Shown here one piece after another: positions 7,075-15,029 of a stretch of 15,082 bases of DNA. The notes under the pieces are model-generated. The model worked only from the letters and a program-made list of their open reading frames with translations. It searched no databases and had not been told where the DNA came from. Source of the stretch: SMWD01 sp964629475 (GTDB lineage Bacteria > Pseudomonadota > Gammaproteobacteria > Steroidobacterales > GCA-2729495). Both the position numbers and the translations under genes were made by a program. Position 1 is the first letter of the stretch; every line of letters starts with the position of its first letter. The stretch spans positions 1 through 15,082 of the forward strand of contig CAZVQW010000036.1 of the NCBI GenBank assembly GCA_964629475.1, written 5' to 3'.

Positions 7075-8580
7075 TTAAAGCAGATAGATAACGGCCAGCA
7101 GCCCGGTGATACTCATCGTTATCGTGTAAGGAATCGCCATGATCACCATTCGCCCGTAAGACAGACGAATCAGCGGGGCCAGCGCCGAGGTCAGCAGGAA
7201 TAAAAATGCCGCCTGGCCGTTCGGCGTCGCAACGCTCGGAATATTCGTGCCGGTATTGATCGCCACGGCCAGCAGGTTAAATTGCTCGACCGTAATCTCG
7301 CCCTCGAGCAGCGCGTCCTTGACCTCAGTGATGTAAACCGTTGCAACGAATACGTTATCGCTGATCATCGACAGCACGCCGTTCGCCACATAGAACATGG
7401 AAGTCCGCATATCATCGCCTTCGAGTGCCAGGACAAAGTCGATCACGGGCGAAAACAGATGCTGATCATGAATAACCGCAACGATCGCAAAAAATACGAC
7501 AAGCAATGACGTAAACGGCAGCGCTTCTTCGAACGCATGGCCGATACGATGTTCTTCGGTAATGCCGTTGAATGCGGTAGCAAGCACGATGACCATCAGG
7601 CCGATGATGCCGACCTCGGCCAGATGCAGACCGAGGGCCATGACCAGCAGAATGGCGCACAGTGCCTGCACGATCAGCACGGCGGTTTGACGTTTCGTGC
7701 GCCGCTCAGTCTCGACGCGATCAAAATCACTCAAAATCTCACGAACGACCGGACCCAGTTTTGCACCGTAACCGAACCAGCCCAGTTTCTCGAGAGCGAC
7801 ACAGGTCAACAGGCCAACAACCAGCACGGGCATGGTAACCGGCGCCATCTGCAGAAAAAACTCGAGAAATCCCCAGCCGGCTTCCTTGGCAATCAGCAGG
7901 TTCTGCGGTTCACCGACCAGTGTCGTCACGCCGCCGAGGGCGGTACCGATGGCCCCATGCATCATCAAATTGCGCAGAAAGGCCCGAAATTGCTCGAGAT
8001 CCACTTGATGCGTCTCGTTGATCTCGTCGTCGGTCGTATTGTCATGATCGTGGTCATAATCGTACCCGGAAGCTACTTTGTGATAGACGGCGTAGAATCC
8101 TTCGGCGACAGATATGATGACCGCCGTGACGGTCAGCGCGTCCAGAAAAGCCGATAACACAGCCGCGACCGCGCAAAACAAAACGGATAACAATGTCTTT
8201 GAGCGAACCCCGAGCAGGATTTTTGTGAACACGAACAACAGCATTTCCTTCAGGAAGTAGATGCCGGCGACCATGAACATCAATAACATGATGACGGGAA
8301 AATTCTGCACGGTCTCGTGATAAACCGCCTCGGATGAGGTCAGGCCGATGACGACTGCCTCAATGGCCAAAAGGCCGCCGGGCTGCAGCGGGTAGCACTT
8401 CAACGCCATGGCCAGGCAGAAAATAAATTCGGCGATCAGGAGCCAACCGCCGATGAACGCACCCATCGTGAACACAACGATCGGATTCACCACAAGAAAA
8501 CCGATGATCACCAGCTTGTACCAGTCCGGAGAACGACCGAGAAAGTTCTCGGTAAATGCCATGCGCATTGTCTGCGTCAT
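7075..8580 (-). CDS. nhaB: Na+/H+ antiporter NhaB
   Basis: Inner-membrane antiporter that expels Na+ in exchange for protons, contributing to sodium and pH homeostasis. About 501 residues with many hydrophobic segments. It matches E. coli NhaB along almost its whole length: FLGRSPDWYKL near the start, EFIFCLAMALKCYPLQPGGLLAIEAV, LSAFLDALTV containing Asp147 (the acidic residue important in NhaB), VGEPQNLLIAKEAGW, ISDNVF and INTGTNIPSVATPNGQAAF. I prefer the ATG at 8580; a TTG one codon upstream is also open. AAAGG lies 9 nt before the ATG. The C-terminus ends shortly after the last hydrophobic segment and is roughly 20 residues shorter than in E. coli. A loop near residues 173-190 is unusually rich in Asp and His. 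It follows dnaQ after 46 bp and may be read from the same transcript. Confidence 0.95.
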   Translation of the reverse strand: MTQTMRMAFTENFLGRSPDWYKLVIIGFLVVNPIVVFTMGAFIGGWLLIAEFIFCLAMALKCYPLQPGGLLAIEAVVIGLTSSEAVYHETVQNFPVIMLLMFMVAGIYFLKEMLLFVFTKILLGVRSKTLLSVLFCAVAAVLSAFLDALTVTAVIISVAEGFYAVYHKVASGYDYDHDHDNTTDDEINETHQVDLEQFRAFLRNLMMHGAIGTALGGVTTLVGEPQNLLIAKEAGWGFLEFFLQMAPVTMPVLVVGLLTCVALEKLGWFGYGAKLGPVVREILSDFDRVETERRTKRQTAVLIVQALCAILLVMALGLHLAEVGIIGLMVIVLATAFNGITEEHRIGHAFEEALPFTSLLVVFFAIVAVIHDQHLFSPVIDFVLALEGDDMRTSMFYVANGVLSMISDNVFVATVYITEVKDALLEGEITVEQFNLLAVAINTGTNIPSVATPNGQAAFLFLLTSALAPLIRLSYGRMVIMAIPYTITMSITGLLAVIYLL

Positions 8581-8629
8581 CAATTACAGCCTTTCAATTC
8601 AGTGGGATGAGATTCTAGACAATGGGAAG

Positions 8630-9343
8630 CTAGCTATCCAGCTTCCACCAGAGAGCGCCATCATCAGCGCTCTGGTCAATCAGGTCGAGTTGCCGGACGT
8701 GCGCCTCGAGTTCCGCCTCGGTCGCCTTCATGACAACCAGTTCGAGGCCACGTCTGTCGATCGCTGCAACAGCGCTATTTTGCAGGTCCTGCCCGGTCAC
8801 TTCGCGCTCAAATGATAACGCGCCTTGCCCACCCGTCATCGCCAGGTAAACGTCGGCGAGCAACTCGGCATCGAGCAAAGCACCGTGATACGCACGGCCC
8901 GAATTATCGACGCTGTAACGTTTGCACAATGCATCGAGGCTATTGCGCTGACCAGGATGAATCTCGCGGGCCATATGCAGGGTATCGATTACCTCGCAGA
9001 CCGATGCCATGCGTGTCGAATTCAGCCCCGCACAATGAAACTCGTTATCGAGGAAGCCGACATCAAAATCGGCATTGTGAATAATCAGTTCGGCGCCTGA
9101 AACGAACTCGATAAAGGCTTCGGCAATTTCGGCGAACCGGGGCTTGTCCGCGAGCATCTCACTGGAGATGCCATGCACCTCTTCGGCAGCCTCATCGATA
9201 TCCCGGTCCGGCTGGATATATTGATGAAACGTCTCATTGGTCCGCCGACGATTGATCAACTCGATGCAACCGATCTCGATCACCCGATGCCCTTTCGACA
9301 CTTCAAGGCCCGTCGTTTCGGTATCGAGAACCACCTGCCTCAT
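8630..9343 (-). CDS. dnaQ: DNA polymerase III epsilon subunit (proofreading exonuclease)
   Basis: 3'-5' exonuclease that proofreads for the replicative polymerase. 237 residues, close to the E. coli 243. Exo I is DTETTG with Asp7 and Glu9; Exo II is HNADFDVGF with Asp94; Exo III-epsilon is YHGALLDAE with His153 and Asp158. All catalytic residues of the DEDDh class are therefore present. The tail after about residue 180 corresponds to the flexible linker and the segment that binds the polymerase alpha subunit. The start at 9343 has an AGGA ribosome site 8 nt upstream. It follows rnhA by 43 bp on the same strand, a co-directional arrangement; in E. coli the two genes are divergent. Confidence 0.96.
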   Translation of the reverse strand: MRQVVLDTETTGLEVSKGHRVIEIGCIELINRRRTNETFHQYIQPDRDIDEAAEEVHGISSEMLADKPRFAEIAEAFIEFVSGAELIIHNADFDVGFLDNEFHCAGLNSTRMASVCEVIDTLHMAREIHPGQRNSLDALCKRYSVDNSGRAYHGALLDAELLADVYLAMTGGQGALSFEREVTGQDLQNSAVAAIDRRGLELVVMKATEAELEAHVRQLDLIDQSADDGALWWKLDS

Positions 9344-9386
9344 CGCTTCAATCCTGTTTCAGCCATAGTTAAATCCTGCCTGTTCA

Positions 9387-9836
9387 CTACCGACTATTGG
9401 CCGTCAGCATTTCATCAAGGCCCTGGTTGGCCAAAGCGTCAGCCCGCTCATTGCCAGGGTTGCCGGCATGACCTTTGACCCAGCGCCACGTCACAACATG
9501 ATCGCCAATGGCCTGATCGAGCGCCTGCCACAAATCCTGATTCTTGACCGGTTTTTTGCTTGCCGTTTTCCAGCCACGGCGCTTCCAGTTGGCCAGCCAT
9601 TCATCTATCCCGCGGCGAACATATTCCGAGTCCGTATAGACCGTGACACTGCAATTTCGCTTCAGTGCCTGCAAGCCGCAAATGGCGGCGGTCAGCTCCA
9701 TGCGATTGTTCGTCGTCACCAGCTCACCACCGCAGATTTCTTTCTCTCGCCCGGGCGCCAGCAACAACACACCCCAGCCGCCCGGGCCAGGGTTGCCCCG
9801 ACATGCGCCGTCCGTGTACATCTCAATACCGTTCAT
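9387..9836 (-). CDS. rnhA: Ribonuclease HI
   Basis: Cleaves the RNA strand of RNA-DNA hybrids, removing R-loops and primers. 149 residues, a normal length. The catalytic carboxylates are Asp9 (YTDGACRGNPGPGGWG), Glu47 (NNRMELTAA), Asp69 (VYTDSEYV) and Asp133 (NERADALA), and the assisting His is His123 (VKGHAGNPGNE). The basic protrusion that helps grip the hybrid is visible as WLANWKRRGWKTASKKPVKN (80-99). The start codon overlaps the stop of the upstream methyltransferase as ATGA, implying translational coupling. dnaQ follows. Confidence 0.97.
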   Translation of the reverse strand: MNGIEMYTDGACRGNPGPGGWGVLLLAPGREKEICGGELVTTNNRMELTAAICGLQALKRNCSVTVYTDSEYVRRGIDEWLANWKRRGWKTASKKPVKNQDLWQALDQAIGDHVVTWRWVKGHAGNPGNERADALANQGLDEMLTANSR

Positions 9837-10651
9837 GCGACGTTGCGCGTTGATGGGTTGACTAATCCGCCGACGAGTCTGCGTTTCGGTGCCCAGGCTG
9901 GTTTAATCGGCGTCGCGGTATACAGCGTTTTCCTGGCTACGAGCATATAGCAACCCGCAAAGGGCGCATGCCTGCGCCAGGCTGCGGATGCAGCCGTAAA
10001 ACTGAGCCGCATGGCGCGTAAAAAGCGATTCGCGCGGCGTGCCGGGTCGCGCTTTCGTCTCATTGCCGTCCCGTCGCCGGACGCCACAGATGCTTGCCGG
10101 TATCGACTGCCGGAGCGGCGAAGAATCGGCGACGGAAAATAATGAAATGACGAATGATCGACAGAAAAATTAAGCAGCCGTAGCCAATCACGCAATCGAT
10201 GTTCGGAGACCAGCCGCCGGCAACCCGGGGGAAATCGCCGCCGTGACAAAAAATGCCGCAACCCCCACAGACTGACGGGATTAAAGCCGAGAATCACAAC
10301 ATGACCATCCGATCGCAACACCCGATCCAGTTCGCGCAAGACGCCGTGCGGATCGTCGGCAGCTTCCAGTATGTGCGGTAACAAAACGACGTCGACCGAA
10401 TCATTAGCGATCCCCAGGCAATTTGCCGCCGTGATCAGATCAGCCCGCTTGCCCTCTGCCGAACCCTCTGCCTCGCCGATAACGGTCGCCCGTTTGGTAC
10501 GAGCAAAGCGCCGAAATTCATCACCACCCCATGCACCGATCTGCAGAAACTGATCGCCGAAAATACTCTCCAGCGCCAAACGCACCCGAGCGCTCTCCTG
10601 GCGAAGCAGGATGCGGCCGGTTGCCGTTTTGAGCCAATCGGAATAAGTCAT
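9833..10651 (-). CDS. YafS-like class I SAM-dependent methyltransferase
   Basis: Predicted cytoplasmic methyltransferase of unknown substrate, 272 residues. A shortened SAM-binding motif I is visible as QIGAWGG (37-43). DVVLLPHILEAADDPHGVLRELDRVL (about 87-112) fits motifs around strands 4-5 of the Methyltransf_11 fold, and HVVILGFNPVSLWGLRHFL (about 117-135) is the characteristic strand-5 region of YafS-like proteins. In E. coli, yafS also lies beside rnhA and dnaQ, which supports orthology by context. The C-terminal third is rich in Arg and Ala and poorly conserved. The stop codon overlaps the rnhA start by 4 nt. No strong ribosome site is visible before the ATG at 10651. The gene is the first of the minus-strand cluster, divergent from fabI. 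Confidence 0.85.
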   Translation of the reverse strand: MTYSDWLKTATGRILLRQESARVRLALESIFGDQFLQIGAWGGDEFRRFARTKRATVIGEAEGSAEGKRADLITAANCLGIANDSVDVVLLPHILEAADDPHGVLRELDRVLRSDGHVVILGFNPVSLWGLRHFLSRRRFPPGCRRLVSEHRLRDWLRLLNFSVDHSSFHYFPSPILRRSGSRYRQASVASGDGTAMRRKRDPARRANRFLRAMRLSFTAASAAWRRHAPFAGCYMLVARKTLYTATPIKPAWAPKRRLVGGLVNPSTRNVA

Positions 10652-10671
10652 CGGTGCAAATCAATCTTGTC

Positions 10672-10698
10672 TTGTGTGTAGAATCGCAGCTTTATAAT
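10672..10698 (+). promoter_or_regulatory. Candidate promoter toward fabI in the divergent region
   Basis: A consensus -10 box TATAAT lies at 10693-10698. The best -35-like hexamer, TTGTGT at 10672-10677, is only 15 bases upstream, which is short, so the call is tentative. It would leave a leader of about 150 nt before fabI. The rest of the 200-bp divergent region (10652-10851) shows no clear operator or riboswitch. Confidence 0.3.
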
Positions 10699-10851
10699 AC
10701 CGAACACGGATGGAAAAATTCGATTTTGGGCGAATATCCAGCAGACTCACATTTTATGTCGGGGAATATACCGGGCATTTTGGAACAGGATAAAGGCAAT
10801 ATCGTTTTTCGTCGTACAATGTGCGGCGAAAACTGGCGACCTTGGTGAATT

Positions 10852-11631
10852 ATGGGATTTCTGACAGGAAAAAAAGCTCTGATAACCGGCATTGCGAGCG
10901 ATCGCTCGATCGCCTGGGGAGCCGCACAAGCCATGGCCCGCGAGGGTTGTGAGCTGGCTTTCACGTATCAGGGCGACAAGATCAAGGATCGTGTCATCGA
11001 ATTTGCCGCACAGGTCGGCAGTTCGATTTGCCTGCCGATGGATGTAACGAGCGATGATGAAATCGATGCCGTGTTCCGGAATCTGAACAAGGAGTGGGAC
11101 GAACTCGACATTATCCTGCACTCGATCGGCTTTGCGCCGCGTGATCAGATGTCCGGCAATTACCTGGAAACCGTCAACCGGGAGGGTTCTCAGATTGCCC
11201 ATGATATTTCCAGCTATAGCTTTCCGGCACTGGCAAAGGCGGGTCGGTCCATGCTGTCGGCACATTGTTCCCTGCTGACACTCAGTTACCTTGGTGCCGC
11301 ACGCGCGATCCCGAACTACAACATCATGGGGCCGGCCAAGGCCAGTCTCGAAGCCAATGTCCGCTTCATGGCGGCCGATCTGGGCAAGCATGGAATCCGT
11401 GTCAACGGCATCTCGGCCGGGCCGATCAAGACGTTAGCGGCAATGGGCATCGGCGGATTTCGCGGCATGATGTCCCAGTTTGAACAAGTCGCTCCGTTGC
11501 GGCGTGCCGTCACGACGGAAGAGGTCGGCAATGTCGTCGCGTTTTTGAGTTCCGATCTCGCTTCGGGTATTACCGGTGAGATCGTCTATGTCGATGCCGG
11601 ATACAACATTCTTGGTTTTGGTATCAGCTGA
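10852..11631 (+). CDS. fabI: Enoyl-[acyl-carrier-protein] reductase, FabI type
   Basis: NADH-dependent reduction of trans-2-enoyl-ACP, the last step of each fatty-acid elongation cycle. 259 residues. Cofactor site GIASDRSIAWG (13-23), then HSIGFAP (90-96). The catalytic residues Tyr146, Tyr156 and Lys163 lie in TLSYLGAARAIPNYNIMGPAKAS and carry the same numbers as in E. coli FabI. Gly93, Met159 and Phe203, the positions at which E. coli changes give triclosan resistance, hold the sensitive-type residues, so sensitivity is inferred. A weak ribosome site (TTGGTGA) precedes the ATG at 10852. The gene is divergent from the methyltransferase cluster and convergent with the symporter, with a paired REP element between their 3' ends. 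Confidence 0.97.
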   Translation: MGFLTGKKALITGIASDRSIAWGAAQAMAREGCELAFTYQGDKIKDRVIEFAAQVGSSICLPMDVTSDDEIDAVFRNLNKEWDELDIILHSIGFAPRDQMSGNYLETVNREGSQIAHDISSYSFPALAKAGRSMLSAHCSLLTLSYLGAARAIPNYNIMGPAKASLEANVRFMAADLGKHGIRVNGISAGPIKTLAAMGIGGFRGMMSQFEQVAPLRRAVTTEEVGNVVAFLSSDLASGITGEIVYVDAGYNILGFGIS

Positions 11632-11659
11632 TAGCTGACCGAAGGTAGGCCCTACCCTG

Positions 11660-11717
11660 CGTAGGAGCGGCTTCCAGCCGCGAATCATACTAATCGCGGC
11701 TGGAAGCCGCTCCTACG
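11660..11717. repeat. REP-like inverted pair (BIME) between convergent genes
   Basis: Arms of 24 bases at 11660-11683 and 11694-11717 are perfect reverse complements with a 10-base spacer. Each arm has a GTAG head followed by GAGCGGCTTCCAGCCGCGA. The stem GCGGCT/AGCCGC is the same as in the copies at 4378-4457 and 5607-5631, but the loop is TCC instead of TT. Such conserved stems with varying loops point to selection on the folded form. The right arm lies inside the end of the symporter gene and carries its last codons. The element could help end transcription from both convergent genes, although no T-run follows. Confidence 0.9.
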
Positions 11718-13006
11718 ATTGCCTCCGTCCGAGCGACGTTCGTCTCTTCCCCTTCAAGCCGCGCGATAATCACTGTGCAGGTCGCATCACCGAATACGTT
11801 GATGCTGGTCCGCGCCATATCGAGGACACGATCGAAAACGAACAGCACGGCAATTGCCTCGACCGGCAAGCCTACGGCAGCAAGAATAATGGCAATCGCC
11901 ACGAGCGATGCTGATGGAATGCCGGCAACACCGATCGATGTGATCAGCGCGATGACGACAATCGAAAACTGGGTCATAAAGTTCAGGTCGAGACCATACG
12001 CCTGGGCCAGAAACATCGCCGCCATACATTCGTACAACGCCGTGCCATTCATGTTGACTGTCGCGCCCAGCGGCAGCACGAAACTGCTGATCCGGTTCGA
12101 CACCCCGGCATTCTTTTCCAGGCAGTCCATGGTCACGGGTAACGTAGCCGAGGAGGACGCCGTCGAAAATGCCATCAACATAGCCGGTGAAACTGCGCGC
12201 AGCGTCGCCACCGGCGACACCCGACCGACCCAGCGCAACAGCAACGGCAGCGTGACCGCGGCATGCAAAAACAACGCCGCCAGGACGACGAGGGCGAATA
12301 TCAGCAGCGGTTGCGCCGCATCGAAACCCGTCTTGGCAACGACGCGGGCGACGAGCCCGAAGACCCCGATCGGCGCAAATTTCATGACCCATTCGGTCAT
12401 GTGCATCATGACGTGGAACACGCCACTGCAAAAACGAAACAACGGCTCGGCGAGGTTTTCTTCGAGCTTCGTCATGAAATAGCCGAATAACAGGCAGAAG
12501 AATATGATGCCGAGCATCGACCCGTCGGCAGCAGCGCGCACGATATTGGTCGGCACCATGCGCAGGAAAATGCTCACGACGTCGCCGACACCCCGGTCGC
12601 CCACCTGCGCAAGCACTGCGCTCGTGTCCGTATCCAGCGCCAGCAACTCTCCGACCGGCTGCCCGTCCAGAATCCCCGGTCGCACGATGTTGACGAGTAA
12701 CAAGCCGACGAGGATCGCAAACAGCGTTGTCATGGCATAAAACAACAGCGTCTTGCCACCGAGCTTGCCGAGGTTCCCGGAGGCACCGATGCCGGCCACG
12801 CCGACGACAATCGACGAAGCAATCAACGGCACGATCAACATCTTCAGCGCGTTGATGAATAACGTACCGAAAAAATCAAATATTGCGTAATAGGTAACGG
12901 GGCCGATCGTCGCCTCTGCACCAGCCAACTCACCGGCAACAGCTGCCAACCCGATGGCAATCAATATCTGCCAGTGGAGTTTGAGCTCAGTTAGCTTGCT
13001 GATCAT
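11690..13006 (-). CDS. Dicarboxylate/amino acid:cation symporter (SDF/DAACS family)
   Basis: Inner-membrane elevator-type symporter of the GltPh/DctA/GltP family, 438 residues. The HP1 serine motif is STASSSAT (281-288), the TM7 motif is NMNGT (318-322), HP2 is GIPSAS (362-367) and TM8 is DRVLDMARTSINVFGD (392-407). By alignment to GltPh, Asp396, Arg399, Thr400, Asn403 and Asp407 match its substrate and sodium residues; the Arg favours an acidic substrate such as aspartate, glutamate or a dicarboxylate. In the TM7 motif the usual NMDGT Asp is Asn320. The last eight residues, VGAASSRD, and part of the stop are encoded by one arm of a REP-like repeat. The gene begins 17 nt after the ppiD stop and is probably co-transcribed with it. 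No clear Shine-Dalgarno is visible before the ATG at 13006. Exact substrate and coupling ion are unknown. Confidence 0.92.
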   Translation of the reverse strand: MISKLTELKLHWQILIAIGLAAVAGELAGAEATIGPVTYYAIFDFFGTLFINALKMLIVPLIASSIVVGVAGIGASGNLGKLGGKTLLFYAMTTLFAILVGLLLVNIVRPGILDGQPVGELLALDTDTSAVLAQVGDRGVGDVVSIFLRMVPTNIVRAAADGSMLGIIFFCLLFGYFMTKLEENLAEPLFRFCSGVFHVMMHMTEWVMKFAPIGVFGLVARVVAKTGFDAAQPLLIFALVVLAALFLHAAVTLPLLLRWVGRVSPVATLRAVSPAMLMAFSTASSSATLPVTMDCLEKNAGVSNRISSFVLPLGATVNMNGTALYECMAAMFLAQAYGLDLNFMTQFSIVVIALITSIGVAGIPSASLVAIAIILAAVGLPVEAIAVLFVFDRVLDMARTSINVFGDATCTVIIARLEGEETNVARTEAIVGAASSRD

Positions 13007-13023
13007 TGATAGGCAAAATGGCG

Positions 13024-14937
13024 TCAGAAAGTCTCAGGTTTATCGAACAGATCGGGAGCAATAACAACTTTCGCTTTCTCGCGCAAATCGACGACCAGCG
13101 CCGTGACGGTGTTATTGCCGGACTGCTGCGCCAGTTGTTGTTTTCGCTGATCTCGTGCCTCCTGTGGAATTGCAGCGGCGCGACCAGCCACTACCTTATC
13201 CAGCCGAAGTACCGCATAACCGCCATTGGCTAGCTGGAGACCACGATAGACCCCGGCATCATCGACGGGGTGGGGCATTCTGTAAATCTCAGCAAGCATT
13301 TCCGGGGCAACCTCGTTCGAACTGCGCTTCAGTGTAGCTAGCTTCTGCAGCTTAACATCGAATTGTGTGGCAACAGCTTCTGCCGATTCACCCGTCTCGA
13401 GTTGAGCGAGAATCTGCTTTCCACGACCCTGGGCGAGATCCCCGGCCTTTTGTAATCGGACACTGGCTTCCACCTGTTCCCGGACTTCCTCCAGTGGCGG
13501 TACGACCGATGGCTGATGTTCGTCAACACGCAGAACGACGGCAGTGTCTTCGGTCACCTCGATCAGCGGGCTGTTTTCACGATCATCAAGTACGGCCAGG
13601 CTGAACGCAGCATCAACCATCGCTGCGTTGTAGCCGAACGGCGGCCCACCGTTGCGCGTGAATTGCTCGATTCTTTGCACCTTGAGATCCGTGTCAGACT
13701 CAACAGTACTAAGGCTGGTCGGATTTTCCAGCGCCAGATCATCAACCCGCTCGGCCAGAGCATAAAAACCATCTTCGGCCTGCCGGTTCCTCAGCTCGTC
13801 GAACAGCTCATCGCGAACTTCAGCATAAGAACGTAACGCACCCGAATTGACAGCATCCAGACGAATGATGTGATAACCGAACTCGGTTCGTACCGGCTCC
13901 GAAATTGCACCGGTGTCGAGCCCGAACAGAACTTCCGCGAAAGCGTCAACATAGTCACTGCGACTCGCCCAGCCCAGACCCCCACCCTGCTCGGCCGACA
14001 CAGGATCATCCGAGTACTCGCGCGCCAATTCCTCGAATGACTCGCCATCGAGGAGCCTCTGATGAAGCTCATTGGCCTGAGTACGTGCCGCAGCCTCTTC
14101 AGTATCATCATTTATTATGAGCAGAATATGTCGCCCCTGGCGCTGCTCTTCGGCAACATAACGATCTGCATTGGCATCGTAATAATCCCGGACAGCCTGT
14201 TCATCGACACTAATCCGGGCCGCAATATCAGCGAGTCGAATCTCTATGTAATCCAGGCTAACGCTCTCCTGGGTCCTGAATTCATCGGCATTGGCTTCGT
14301 AGTACACCTGCAATTCTGCATCTGTGATCTCGATTCCGTCGGCAAGCTCTGCAGGATCCAGAACTATGCTCGTCGCTTCACGCTCTTCCGCCAGCAACTC
14401 GATATAGCGCCGGTATTCACGCGGCGTAAGAAAGGAAGTGTACAAGATCGCATTTTGCAGCTGCCCGACTTCCAGCTGCGCACGCTGTTCGTGCTCGTAG
14501 AATTCAGGTGAAATTCCCTGACTCGCCAGGACCGCAATATAACTTTCCCTGGAAAAAGCACCGTCGATTTGAAAAACGGGCCGACTGCTAATGGCTATCG
14601 ACAAGCGCTGATCATCGACTCGATAACCTGCATCTCGTACATATTGAGTAACGACCTTGTTGCGCACCAGCCCCTCGAGAGTGTTGCGCTGAATCTGTTC
14701 CTGCAAGAATTCGGGCAGCTCACCCTGCAGCGCATCCTGCTGACGCAGCAACTGATTCTGCACGGCGCGCTGATAGCTGCGCATATCGACCTCTTCGCCG
14801 TTAACCTCGGCGGCAAAATTGCCGGCCACGCCGCCCTGATCCATGTTCCCGAATGAAATAACCAGCGTCACGCCAATGGCGCCGATGACGATAAAAGCAA
14901 CGACACCGGTAAACCGGTCTCGAATTAATTGCAGCAT
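13024..14937 (-). CDS. ppiD: PpiD-like periplasmic folding chaperone / peptidyl-prolyl isomerase
   Basis: Membrane-anchored periplasmic chaperone that assists proteins emerging from the Sec translocon. I place the start at the ATG at 14937 (637 residues, MLQLIRDRFTGVVAF), because a short N-tail followed directly by one membrane span is the family pattern; upstream in-frame codons reach 14988 but run into the terminator. The span is about residues 10-30 (GVVAFIVIGAIGVTLVISFG). A SurA-N-like helical region follows (about 35-200), then one parvulin (PPIC) domain (about 264-363) with GRHILLI (His270), EYSDDPVSAEQGGGLGW and FGYHIIRL (His356). Unlike E. coli PpiD, the two parvulin histidines are kept, so isomerase activity is plausible. 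A long C-terminal region completes the protein. It lies just past tRNA-Asp and its terminator, and 17 nt ahead of the symporter gene. Confidence 0.88.
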   Translation of the reverse strand: MLQLIRDRFTGVVAFIVIGAIGVTLVISFGNMDQGGVAGNFAAEVNGEEVDMRSYQRAVQNQLLRQQDALQGELPEFLQEQIQRNTLEGLVRNKVVTQYVRDAGYRVDDQRLSIAISSRPVFQIDGAFSRESYIAVLASQGISPEFYEHEQRAQLEVGQLQNAILYTSFLTPREYRRYIELLAEEREATSIVLDPAELADGIEITDAELQVYYEANADEFRTQESVSLDYIEIRLADIAARISVDEQAVRDYYDANADRYVAEEQRQGRHILLIINDDTEEAAARTQANELHQRLLDGESFEELAREYSDDPVSAEQGGGLGWASRSDYVDAFAEVLFGLDTGAISEPVRTEFGYHIIRLDAVNSGALRSYAEVRDELFDELRNRQAEDGFYALAERVDDLALENPTSLSTVESDTDLKVQRIEQFTRNGGPPFGYNAAMVDAAFSLAVLDDRENSPLIEVTEDTAVVLRVDEHQPSVVPPLEEVREQVEASVRLQKAGDLAQGRGKQILAQLETGESAEAVATQFDVKLQKLATLKRSSNEVAPEMLAEIYRMPHPVDDAGVYRGLQLANGGYAVLRLDKVVAGRAAAIPQEARDQRKQQLAQQSGNNTVTALVVDLREKAKVVIAPDLFDKPETF

Positions 14938-14986
14938 TATGGTTCCGTCCCGCAAGAAGTGATGGGTCGTATTGTAAAAGCCAGAC

Positions 14987-15014
14987 AAAAAAAAAGCGTC
15001 ACTCTCGTGACACT
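14987..15014 (-). terminator. Intrinsic terminator after tRNA-Asp, bidirectional form
   Basis: On the minus strand, downstream of the tRNA, a hairpin with stem GTCAC/GTGAC (14998-15002 with 15007-15011, loop of four bases) can extend outward across one mismatch to 14995/15014. It is followed by nine Ts (complement of 14987-14995). On the plus strand the same hairpin is followed by seven Ts (15014-15020), so it could stop transcription either way. It separates the tRNA from ppiD, which then needs its own promoter in the ~50 bp before 14937; I see no convincing one. Confidence 0.8.
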
Positions 15015-15029
15015 TTTTTTCAATCCTGG

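Noticed and set aside
10654..10848. Open plus-strand frame of 64 codons filling the gap before fabI
   Set aside because: No ribosome site, no recognisable family, and it covers the divergent promoter region including the TATAAT box. More likely chance than a leader peptide.
14938..14988. Upstream in-frame extension of ppiD by 17 codons
   Set aside because: It would start within the T-run of the tRNA terminator, has no ribosome site and does not fit the family's short N-tail before the membrane span.
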